Source: M55B165 sp964423265
GTDB taxonomy: Bacteria > Actinomycetota > Humimicrobiia > Humimicrobiales > Humimicrobiaceae
DNA: 11,226 nucleotides
Assembly (NCBI GenBank): GCA_964423265.1
Contig: CAYREF010000055.1
Coordinates: forward strand, 1-11,226
Direction: 5' to 3'
Made by a program: the position numbers and the translations under genes
Notes under the pieces: model-generated
Databases searched by the model: none
What the model saw: only the letters and a program-made list of their open reading frames with translations
What the model was told of the DNA's origin: nothing
Part shown: positions 1 through 6,182 of the stretch, piece after piece
Numbering within the stretch: position 1 is the stretch's first letter
Layout of the letters: each line of letters opens with the position of its first letter

Positions 1-8
1 TTAAGGCC

Positions 9-125
9 TCAGATATAATATTCTTCCTCTTCTATTGAATTAAGCTTTAATTCATTTAAGTTATCATTGATAGATTTCAGCACTTCCAAAATTTCATCCA
101 GTTTTTCCTGTAACTGATCATTCAT
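9..125 (-). CDS. 38-residue acidic coiled-coil microprotein
   Basis: A short reading frame that starts MNDQLQEKLDEILEVLK and ends with an acidic, tyrosine-containing tail (EEEEYYI). Seen directly: an ATG at 125, a stop at 9-11, and a good ribosome site (GAGGTGA on the minus strand, at about 131-137) 5 to 6 bases before the ATG. Leu and Ile recur at three/four-residue spacing (L5, L9, I12, L13, L16, I19, L23, L26), as expected for an amphipathic helix or short coiled coil. There is no membrane segment and no cysteine. The frame begins 27 bases after the stop of the zinc-ribbon gene on the same strand, so the two are probably co-transcribed from the promoter at 453-481. I do not recognise a family. 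It may be an oligomerising partner of the zinc-ribbon protein; that is inference from position only. The strong ribosome site is the main reason to believe it is expressed. Confidence 0.6.
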   Translation of the reverse strand: MNDQLQEKLDEILEVLKSINDNLNELKLNSIEEEEYYI

Positions 126-152
126 TTTGCTCACCTCTATAAACTTACTTGA

Positions 153-377
153 TTATTTCACATGGGAAAGCCTATAAATTAAAGGTTTCCCTTTAGCAAC
201 AGCATGGACTAATTTGGCATTACATTTACCGCAAGTATATACGGCGTCTCCCTCATTATCTTTTTGTATTTCTAGCTCTTTTGCAAAAGCTCCAGTTACA
301 CCATCATGAAATTTTCTTATTGGATATAACCAAGAACCACAATTAGGGCATTTTTGAAATCTTAAGTCTTCAAACAT
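153..377 (-). CDS. Small zinc-ribbon protein
   Basis: A 74-residue soluble protein with two CxxC knuckles, C10-P-N-C13 and C49-G-K-C52. They are separated by about 35 residues, the layout of a single zinc ribbon binding one metal ion. There is no signal peptide or membrane helix, and the C-terminal tail is basic. The start is well supported: AAGGAGTG lies about 5 bases upstream of the ATG at 377. It is the first gene after a clear promoter overlapped by a palindromic operator, and it is followed closely by the 38-residue microprotein. The family is not one I can name. Small ribbons of this kind can be DNA-binding, RNA-binding or adaptor proteins, and the sequence does not decide between them. 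Because the operator sits on the start point, expression is probably held down by a dimeric repressor that is not encoded in this window. Confidence 0.75.
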   Translation of the reverse strand: MFEDLRFQKCPNCGSWLYPIRKFHDGVTGAFAKELEIQKDNEGDAVYTCGKCNAKLVHAVAKGKPLIYRLSHVK

Positions 378-413
378 CTCTACACTCCTTATTGTCCTAT
401 TGCTAAAGTAATT

Positions 414-450
414 AAACGGGTTTATATTAAACGGTTTATATAAACCGTTT
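414..450. promoter_or_regulatory. Palindromic operator with an extra half-site
   Basis: A perfect 22-bp palindrome at 429-450 is made of AAACGGTTTAT and its exact reverse complement. A third related half-site, AAACGGGTTTATAT, lies 15 bases to the left at 414-427, in the same orientation as the palindrome's left arm. The predicted transcription start of the zinc-ribbon gene (about 446) falls inside the palindrome, so a bound dimer would block RNA polymerase. Perfect AT-rich palindromes of this length are typical of TetR-, MarR- or similar dimeric repressor operators. The regulator itself is not in the window. Confidence 0.7.
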
Positions 451-452
451 TA

Positions 453-481
453 ATAATACCATATAGTTTTTTAGTTTTCAA
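453..481 (-). promoter_or_regulatory. Sigma-70-type promoter of the zinc-ribbon unit
   Basis: On the minus strand TTGAAA (481-476, five of six matches to TTGACA) is followed by exactly 17 bases and then TATTAT (458-453, five of six matches to TATAAT). The start would fall near 446, inside the palindrome. This is the best-formed promoter for a protein gene in the window. Confidence 0.75.
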
Positions 482-525
482 TATTTTGTACTATTTTTTT
501 CCTAGTTTTCCAACCTTATTTGCTG

Positions 526-531
526 TAGAAT
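526..531 (+). promoter_or_regulatory. Candidate -10 box close to the 541 start codon
   Basis: TAGAAT matches TATAAT at five of six positions and lies 9 bases before the ATG at 541, so a transcript would begin 0 to 3 bases from the start codon. No convincing -35 box lies 16 to 18 bases upstream, and there is no purine-rich ribosome site before this ATG. Both facts fit a leaderless mRNA, but the match could be chance in AT-rich DNA. Confidence 0.3.
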
Positions 532-540
532 AAAATTACT

Positions 541-831
541 ATGTTTGTTTGGGCTATAATTATTATATTAGTTGCATGTATTGTTGCTTTAACTATTTAC
601 TACAATGAGAAAAGCAAATCCCTAGAAAAAGAAAATAAAAGGCTAAAAAAAATGATGATTTCCAGCGGCTACAATTTTGAGCAACTGGAATTTAGGTTAG
701 AAGAAATACAAAACATTATAAAAAAATCACAACAAAGCGAAAGTCTTCAGAAAATAAAAGAATTATTACGAAAGGCAAATAAGGAGGTATCACATATACT
801 CAGAACAATAAATACAGCCCACAAAAGATAA
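541..831 (+). CDS. Small membrane-anchored coiled-coil protein
   Basis: A 96-residue protein with one hydrophobic segment at residues 2-21 (FVWAIIIILVACIVALTIYY). It is followed by a charged, Lys/Glu-rich helical region from about residue 23 to the end, with a likely coiled coil around residues 27-40 and another around 46-85. The topology is probably a short N-terminal anchor with the helix in the cytoplasm, because the residues after the membrane segment are strongly positive. No catalytic motif is visible and I do not recognise the family. The arrangement resembles small scaffold proteins of the YtxH/DivIC size class, but there is no sequence match that I can claim. There is no ribosome site before the ATG. 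The stop at 829-831 is followed 9 bases later by a very stable hairpin that may act as its terminator. Confidence 0.65.
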   Translation: MFVWAIIIILVACIVALTIYYNEKSKSLEKENKRLKKMMISSGYNFEQLEFRLEEIQNIIKKSQQSESLQKIKELLRKANKEVSHILRTINTAHKR

Positions 832-840
832 GGTGAATCT

Positions 841-937
841 CCCCCGACTGAAGTCGGGGGCTTCTATCCTATTCTCTAAAGCCGAGAGTCCAGGCCTTGC
901 CTGGACAGCCTATTCATCACCAGACTGAAGTCTGGTG
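841..937. repeat. Cluster of three GC-rich hairpins, IS200/IS605- or REP-like
   Basis: Three strong inverted repeats lie in less than 100 bases. Hairpin 1 (841-860) pairs CCCCCGAC with GTCGGGGG around TGAA. Hairpin 2 (888-906) pairs GTCCAGGC with GCCTGGAC around CTT. Hairpin 3 (918-937) pairs CACCAGAC with GTCTGGTG, again around TGAA. Hairpins 1 and 3 share the core GACTGAAGTC although their outer stems differ by compensating changes. The block lies between two converging genes and has no T-tract after any stem, so it is not a standard terminator. A pyrimidine-rich flank after a CCCCCGAC-type stem is reminiscent of the subterminal hairpins of IS200/IS605 transposons and of derived REP elements. 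No transposase gene is present here. Either a relic or non-autonomous element, or a bidirectional transcription barrier, would fit. Confidence 0.6.
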
Positions 938-950
938 GTTTAACGGCAGA

Positions 951-2234
951 CTAAATTGCCCACTTCTCTTCTTTCTGGTAAAATTCATACTTCCTGGGAA
1001 CTACAGTGACATCTCCCGGGGAAACTGTAAAACCCCTCATTTTGTCTCTTTTCTTGTCTACCCCTATTATTACTCCATCCGGGACAGTTACACCCCTGTC
1101 AATTATAGCATTTTTTATCAGCACTTTTTTGCCTATATCATTATATCCAAGCAAAACTGAATCAGTAATTTTTGTGTTTGTACCAATCTTTATATTATAT
1201 GAAAGTACCGACCTTTTAATTTCTGAACCTATAATTATATTCCCATTAGAAATAATAGAATTATTAATCTTTGCCTCCCCCTCAATTTTAGGTGAATTCA
1301 AGGAAGTAGCTTTGGTTAAAATTTCCCATTCTTCATTATACAAGTCAAATGGAGGCTCACTGTTTACCAATTCAAGGTTTGCCTTATAAAATTGGTCTAA
1401 ATCCCCTATATCCCTCCAGTAGCTGTGATTTTGTATCTTACATCCAGGTATCCTGTTTTCAGCAAAATTATATACATAAATACCCTTTCCCTTTTTAATC
1501 ATATTGGGTATTACATCAAAGCCGAAATCTAGTGATGAAAAATTACTGTTATTCTGGGAAACATTTTCTCTTTCTTTCTTATTATGCATTTCTGTCATTT
1601 CCCTTATCAGCACCTTATGGTTAAAAGAGTAGTTTCCCATTGATGCCAGGCAATAATTGCTACTGCCGGGTATCGGAGTAGGATGGCTGGGTTTTTCTTC
1701 AAACCTTTTAAGCCTCCCTTCCTCATCAACTACCAGCACCCCGTAGCTGTTAGCTGCAAGCTCTACTTTTACCGGAATAGCAGATATAGTAAGGTCAGCC
1801 TGTTTTTTTAGATGGTAATTGTTCATCTGGGAAACATCCATTAAATATATATGATCACCACAAAAAATATTTACCAGGTTAGGCTTATTCTCTATTATGA
1901 ATCTCCTATTCTGGTATACTGCATCTGCAGTACCCGAATACCAACCTGTATTACTTCCCTGCCTTGGGGGTAAAATCCTTACGCAGCTGTACTTCCCAGT
2001 GCCAAAAATTGGCACCCAGGCTTTCATTATATGTTCCTCCAGCGATCTTGGCTCATACTGGGTTAATATATAAATTTTTTCTATTTTCGAATTTAAAAAA
2101 TTGCTTAAAACAAAATCTATCACCCGGTAGCTCCCCCCAAAAGGGACAGCTGGTTTTGTCCTATCCCTGGTTAACGGATATAACCTCTTTCCAGCCCCAC
2201 CGCTCAAGATAAAAGCAATTGCTTCTTGTCTCAT
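951..2234 (-). CDS. glgC: Glucose-1-phosphate adenylyltransferase (ADP-glucose pyrophosphorylase)
   Basis: Makes ADP-glucose from ATP and glucose 1-phosphate, the committed step of bacterial glycogen synthesis in the cytoplasm. The 427-residue length is normal for GlgC. The nucleotidyltransferase domain covers about residues 5-290: the nucleotide loop SGGAGKRLYPLT (11-22), KPAVPFGGSYR (27-37), the substrate loop WYSGTADAVYQN (98-109), GDHIYLMD with the metal-binding Asp127 (126-133), FEEKP (178-182) and YWRDIGDLDQFY (272-283). The rest, about 310-410, has the repeating hydrophobic pattern of the left-handed beta-helix domain that carries allosteric control in this family. No other glg gene is adjacent. 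The ATG at 2234 has no ribosome site; a TATAAA hexamer (2239-2244) sits 4 bases before it, so the transcript may be leaderless. Its stop lies 14 bases from the hairpin cluster, which may separate it from the converging small gene. Confidence 0.95.
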   Translation of the reverse strand: MRQEAIAFILSGGAGKRLYPLTRDRTKPAVPFGGSYRVIDFVLSNFLNSKIEKIYILTQYEPRSLEEHIMKAWVPIFGTGKYSCVRILPPRQGSNTGWYSGTADAVYQNRRFIIENKPNLVNIFCGDHIYLMDVSQMNNYHLKKQADLTISAIPVKVELAANSYGVLVVDEEGRLKRFEEKPSHPTPIPGSSNYCLASMGNYSFNHKVLIREMTEMHNKKERENVSQNNSNFSSLDFGFDVIPNMIKKGKGIYVYNFAENRIPGCKIQNHSYWRDIGDLDQFYKANLELVNSEPPFDLYNEEWEILTKATSLNSPKIEGEAKINNSIISNGNIIIGSEIKRSVLSYNIKIGTNTKITDSVLLGYNDIGKKVLIKNAIIDRGVTVPDGVIIGVDKKRDKMRGFTVSPGDVTVVPRKYEFYQKEEKWAI

Positions 2235-2355
2235 ATTTTTTATAGAATTGGTTAATATGGTTAATATTAATTTAATGATATCATCAAAAAATTCCCATTA
2301 CAATTTAATACTATTTAAGATAATATAATTACAGATAAAAACTTCAATCAAAAAA
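2235..2355. promoter_or_regulatory. Divergent promoter region between glgC and the nitrilase gene
   Basis: This spacer must hold promoters for both flanking genes. Towards the nitrilase there is a perfect TATAAT at 2324-2329, 26 bases before the ATG, but no good -35. Towards glgC there is TATAAA at 2244-2239. Between them are a tandem 9-bp repeat GGTTAATAT (2250-2267), a palindrome TTAATATTAA (2261-2270) that overlaps its second copy, and a palindrome ATGATATCAT (2275-2284). These lie where a regulator of glgC could bind. All are AT-rich, so chance is a real alternative. Confidence 0.4.
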
Positions 2356-3159
2356 ATGGCCATAAAAATTGCTATTTGCCAATTAAAAGTTAAAAACCAC
2401 AAGAAGGAAAATTTAGCCAAAGCTGCAAATATGGTAAGAGAATCTGCAAAAAATGCCAATATTATTGTGCTTCCTGAAATGTTTAACTGCCCTTATAATA
2501 TTGATCTCTTCCCTGCCTTTGCTGAAAAATATCCCGGTGAAACTACAAATATACTATCAAGCCTTGCCAAGGAATTAAAAATACTATTAATTGGCGGCTC
2601 CATTCCAGAAACAGAAGACCACAACATTTACAATACCTGTTTTATTTTTAACCAGCACGGTAAACTTATTGCCAGGCATAGAAAAATCCATTTGTTTGAT
2701 GTAGACATCAAAGGCAAAATCAGTTTTAAAGAATCTTCTGTTCTAAGCCCTGGTAATAAAATAACAGTATTTAATACTAACTTTTGTAAAATAGGGATTT
2801 GTATTTGTTATGATGTGAGATTTCCTGGGCTGGTAAGCAAAATGGCTTCAATGGGAGCAAAAATAATTATTGTACCGGCTGCTTTTAATATGATTACCGG
2901 TCCGGCCCACTGGCATGTTATTAATAGGGCTAGGGCATTAGATAATCAAATTTACTTTGTATCGGCATCACCGGCAAGAAACCAAAATAGCAGCTATACG
3001 GCATATGGCCATTCCATGATAGTAAATCCCTGGGGTAAAATAATTAAAGAAGCAGGCCACAGTGAACAAATCCTTTATGGCAGCATTGATTTAGATTACT
3101 TGGAAAAAATAAGGTCTGAACTGCCAGTGTTAAAACATAAGAGGAAAAACATCTATTAG
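2356..3159 (+). CDS. Carbon-nitrogen hydrolase, omega-amidase (Nit2)-like
   Basis: A nitrilase-superfamily amidase of 267 residues, normal for the single-domain branch. The catalytic residues are visible: Glu41 (LPEMFNCPYN), Lys110 (RHRKIHLFDVD) and Cys151 (CICYDVRFP), with the second conserved glutamate at Glu126 (FKESS). The blocks HRKIHLFDVDIKGKISF, NMITGPAHW, RARALDNQIYF, SASPAR, YGHSMIVNPWG and the C-terminal VLKHKRKNIY resemble the Nit2/omega-amidase branch closely. From family knowledge the likely reaction is hydrolysis of 2-oxoglutaramate or 2-oxosuccinamate to the 2-oxoacid and ammonia, which disposes of the product of glutamine or asparagine transamination. No transaminase is beside it. 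It acts in the cytoplasm; there is no signal peptide. The ATG follows an A-run and has no ribosome site. Substrate assignment is less sure than the fold, because other amidases share these motifs. Confidence 0.9.
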   Translation: MAIKIAICQLKVKNHKKENLAKAANMVRESAKNANIIVLPEMFNCPYNIDLFPAFAEKYPGETTNILSSLAKELKILLIGGSIPETEDHNIYNTCFIFNQHGKLIARHRKIHLFDVDIKGKISFKESSVLSPGNKITVFNTNFCKIGICICYDVRFPGLVSKMASMGAKIIIVPAAFNMITGPAHWHVINRARALDNQIYFVSASPARNQNSSYTAYGHSMIVNPWGKIIKEAGHSEQILYGSIDLDYLEKIRSELPVLKHKRKNIY

Positions 3160-3241
3160 CTAGCCCTTTTCTAAGACATCCGTAAATTATAAAAGATAGC
3201 CAGAGCTAATCATTGCTACTAAAAAGAGCCAACAACTAGAA

Positions 3242-4585
3242 TTAAATGCCTAATTTTTTATTAGCAATTTCTGCTGCATTGCTTATCTGATATGCGATTG
3301 GGGAAGCAGTCAATGCAGGATGGGTACCCATCTGGAAAGTTGCAATTTTATCAGCTGTCATCTTTTCATGGATGCAACCGCTAATTAAATTAATAAGCTC
3401 TCCACCGGATTTTGCCCCACTAAGCTCGCCTCCCAGTATAATACCTGTTCCCTTTTCAAATACTAATTTAACCTTTAAATTGCTTGAACCAGGCATGCAG
3501 CCAGGATGAGAACTGGGTGCCTCTGCTTGTCCTATAACTATGTCAAAGCCACTTTCTTTAGCTGAAGCTTCAGACAACCCGGCTCTGGAAAACGCCGTAT
3601 CCCCTATAACAGTGGAATAAGTGCCAATAACTCCTTCATTAGCCCTTCTGAGCTTATATAGGTTAGCCCCGGCGATTCTTGCTTCATTGGTGGCAATTGA
3701 TGCCAGCATTAAATTAACCAATTTTTTATCAAAAAAGGAAAATTTCTCACAGCAATCGCCGCAGGCAAATATATCGTCCTCGCTGGTCCTCATATACCGG
3801 TCTACTTTTACTGCTCCTTTCTCGCTGACTTCAATATCACTATTCTGGGCTATACCTACATTAGGGCTGGCTCCTATACCAATTAAAACAACATCTGCCT
3901 TTATGGTATTATCATTGCTTAATTCAACCCCAGCAACCTTAGAACTACCAGTTATGCTTTCAACCTTTTCACCAGTTACCACATTTACTCCCCTTTTGCC
4001 AATTAAATCCTCACTTTGCCTGCAAAATTCCTCATCAAATACCAGCATCAAACAATGCGGAAGCATTTCAATTATAGAAACATTTATATCCCTGTTCTTC
4101 TTGCATTCATCTGCAAATTCCATTCCTATAAAGCCTCCCCCGATAACCACCATGTCTTTGGCCTTATTTACTTCTTCCAATAATGAAGTAAGGTAATGGT
4201 GATCCTTTTTTACTACATATACATTTTCTTTTTCCGAGCCCTGGATGGGGGGAACAATTGGCTCTGAGCCAGACGCCAGTACTATTTTTTCACACTTTAC
4301 GGATTCATTTCCTTTCACCTCTATTATTTTCTCACCTTTATTTATAGACTTAACCTCACCAATGATTAAATCAATTCCATTCTTTTCCAAAGCCGCATCT
4401 GGAATAAGGTTTTTATCTGCAGAGCCAACAGTCCCATAAATATAGGGAATTCCACAAGGTATCAATACTTTTTCTTCCTTTCTGATTACCACAACTGTTT
4501 TGTCAGGATAAAACCTCCTTGCAGTTATTGCAGCAGTTAAACCTGCAGCGCTACCACCTATTACCCCCACATCATACTCTTTCAT
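3242..4585 (-). CDS. FAD-dependent pyridine nucleotide-disulfide oxidoreductase, CoA-disulfide reductase/NADH oxidase type
   Basis: A 447-residue class III flavoprotein disulfide reductase. The FAD-binding fold begins at VIGGSAAG (8-15); the single redox cysteine is Cys44 in LIPCGIPYIYG (41-51), the place where CoA-disulfide reductases and water-forming NADH oxidases keep theirs. The NAD(P)H-binding loop is VVIGGGFIGMEF (146-157), and Glu173 at the end of the following strand suggests a preference for NADH. The second FAD motif is IFACGDC (272-278). The dimerisation domain, about 325-447, holds a further cysteine (Cys363, HPGCMPG) and Tyr432. Family members reduce CoA disulfide, polysulfide or oxygen; sequence alone does not choose. 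An alternative TTG start 12 bases upstream exists, but GGAGG lies 7 bases before the ATG at 4585 and decides for it. The UroD-like gene is upstream on the same strand, 261 bases away, with a separate promoter region between. Confidence 0.9.
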   Translation of the reverse strand: MKEYDVGVIGGSAAGLTAAITARRFYPDKTVVVIRKEEKVLIPCGIPYIYGTVGSADKNLIPDAALEKNGIDLIIGEVKSINKGEKIIEVKGNESVKCEKIVLASGSEPIVPPIQGSEKENVYVVKKDHHYLTSLLEEVNKAKDMVVIGGGFIGMEFADECKKNRDINVSIIEMLPHCLMLVFDEEFCRQSEDLIGKRGVNVVTGEKVESITGSSKVAGVELSNDNTIKADVVLIGIGASPNVGIAQNSDIEVSEKGAVKVDRYMRTSEDDIFACGDCCEKFSFFDKKLVNLMLASIATNEARIAGANLYKLRRANEGVIGTYSTVIGDTAFSRAGLSEASAKESGFDIVIGQAEAPSSHPGCMPGSSNLKVKLVFEKGTGIILGGELSGAKSGGELINLISGCIHEKMTADKIATFQMGTHPALTASPIAYQISNAAEIANKKLGI

Positions 4586-4658
4586 ATTTGCCTCCAATTT
4601 TTTTTAACAAATTTATTAAAGTTTTAAAATACCTGAACCAAACATTGATATTTTTACG

Positions 4659-4701
4659 ATTATAAACATATACCCATAAGTTATAATCATATACCCACAA
4701 C
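4659..4701 (-). promoter_or_regulatory. Promoter of the flavoprotein gene with a 21-bp tandem repeat
   Basis: Two adjacent 21-bp units (4660-4680 and 4681-4701) agree at 18 of 21 positions; each holds TTATAA, CATATACCCA and a closing AA pair. On the minus strand the proximal unit ends in a perfect TATAAT -10 box (4664-4659), 73 bases from the ATG. There is no -35 box at 17 bases; that position is taken by the second repeat. Same-face direct repeats replacing a -35 are typical of activator-dependent promoters, such as those of response regulators. Confidence 0.5.
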
Positions 4702-4846
4702 TATTAAAATTCAAACTTTTCTTCTTTTTAAATGAAGAATTTATGTAAGGGTTTAAGGGGTTAGCTTATAGCCAAATATTTTAAGTATTTGAATATACCG
4801 GTAAAAGGCTGCTAAGTTTTTATATTAAACTGACCTGAAATTTTTT

Positions 4847-5926
4847 TTAATAGATACCATATTTGTGAGTTGCATTTATCATAGCCACATAATTTTCAGG
4901 CTTGCATCCCGGGTGGATGGAGTTAGATGAACTTATAATATAGCCGCCCCCCTTGCCTGCTGCCTCTATGGTTTTTTTAACTGCTTGTTCTACTTCCTCT
5001 TGGTTGCCAAATGGAAGCAAGTTCCTGCAGTCAATGTTTCCAATAATGCAAACCTTACCCGCTGTATACTTTTTTACTTCTCCTATATCCATACATTGCG
5101 GCTGTATAGGATGGAGCCCATCAAACCCAGCTTCGATAAAGTCATCAAGTATTGGCCAAAAATTACCGTCGGTGTGCTTAATTATTTTTAAATCCTTTTT
5201 ATGTGCATGGCTTACCAGCTCTACATGGTAGGGTTTTATAAATTTCCGGTAATGCTCTGGCGACATTATAGTATTTTCCTCAGTCGCTAAATCCCCGGGC
5301 ATTGCAATCACATCAATGCCAATTTTAGAGGCCATATCTATAACTGCCATGTCAAAATCAGTTGCTATCCTGGCCAAGTTATGCACCATTTCAGGATACA
5401 ACACATAATCTTCAAGCAAATTTTGCATCCCCCCTGTAAGTCTCCAGCTTAATTTAAAGGGGTCCATTACATTTAAAAAATGAGCTTTTTCTTTTCCCAG
5501 TTTACTGGTTACATATCTCACACCGCCAAAATCTTCATCTTTTAATTTTGACACCATATCTATCTTCCTGACATCTTCAGGGCAATTAACAGGCCCTTCC
5601 AGGGGCATTGGCTCCCCGTGGGTAGACAGATAGTATAAAGTGCCAAACTTATCTTTACCGCGGCTTTCCCCAATCTCCTTTAGGCCTACAGAAAAATTGG
5701 TGGTGGTAGAATCTATATCCAATTCTCCGATAATGGAGCAATACAAATCTAATATCTTGCTGCTTTCCTCCCCAAACCTTGTCTTTTTAGCCTGGGCTTT
5801 GGTATCCGGAAATAACAATTTAGCCAAATTAACCACACTTATTTCATCTATCAATAATTCAAATACAGGAACCCTGTCTGGCTGTTTTCTATCTAATGCA
5901 GCCATTACCCTTTCCTTGTAATTCAT
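4847..5926 (-). CDS. Uroporphyrinogen decarboxylase-family protein, MtaA/CmuA-like methyltransferase
   Basis: A 359-residue cytoplasmic TIM-barrel protein of the UroD superfamily, opening with the usual MNYKERVMAALDRKQPDRVPV. It is more like the corrinoid-dependent methyltransferases than true UroD. The three zinc ligands of MtaA-type enzymes are in place: His251 (IIKHTDGNFWP), Cys300 (IIGNIDC) and Cys341 (HPGCKPENY). MtaA-type enzymes move a methyl group from a corrinoid protein to a thiol such as coenzyme M. The substrate here is unknown and no corrinoid protein is in the window. True UroD lacks this zinc site, so haem synthesis is unlikely. The start is firm, with GGAGG 6 bases before the ATG at 5926. 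Downstream on the same strand is a thiol-disulfide flavoprotein, which may or may not be related in function. Confidence 0.88.
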   Translation of the reverse strand: MNYKERVMAALDRKQPDRVPVFELLIDEISVVNLAKLLFPDTKAQAKKTRFGEESSKILDLYCSIIGELDIDSTTTNFSVGLKEIGESRGKDKFGTLYYLSTHGEPMPLEGPVNCPEDVRKIDMVSKLKDEDFGGVRYVTSKLGKEKAHFLNVMDPFKLSWRLTGGMQNLLEDYVLYPEMVHNLARIATDFDMAVIDMASKIGIDVIAMPGDLATEENTIMSPEHYRKFIKPYHVELVSHAHKKDLKIIKHTDGNFWPILDDFIEAGFDGLHPIQPQCMDIGEVKKYTAGKVCIIGNIDCRNLLPFGNQEEVEQAVKKTIEAAGKGGGYIISSSNSIHPGCKPENYVAMINATHKYGIY

Positions 5927-6182
5927 ATAGCCTCCAGATTACATAAAATAATAGTACAATAATACAAAATAATTGAGAATATGTAACCTTAAAACAATAC
6001 TTTAAAGAGAGCTGTTTTAAAAATTCAAACCTAGCATAAAGCTTGTCTCAATTTTATTTTGATATATACAAATATTATGTTTTCTGCAACACCTCCGTTT
6101 AACATAGATTTCTCATATCCCTACATGGCAAATTGGGCCTTATGTGGTAGGATAAATACTGTAATTTTAAAAATTTTTGCCT
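5927..6182. promoter_or_regulatory. Divergent spacer between the UroD-like and ATP-grasp genes
   Basis: This 256-base spacer must carry promoters for two diverging genes. For the UroD-like gene a possible minus-strand pair is TTGAGA (about 6048-6043) with TTGAAT 17 bases later. For the ATP-grasp gene nothing better than a weak TTGGGC at 6133-6138 can be seen, and there is no ribosome site before the ATG at 6183. No gene, terminator or clear repeat is visible in the spacer. Confidence 0.3.

Noticed and set aside
897..1160. A plus-strand frame starting inside the hairpin cluster.
   Set aside because: It lies mostly antisense to the C-terminal beta-helix part of glgC and shows no protein-like conservation.
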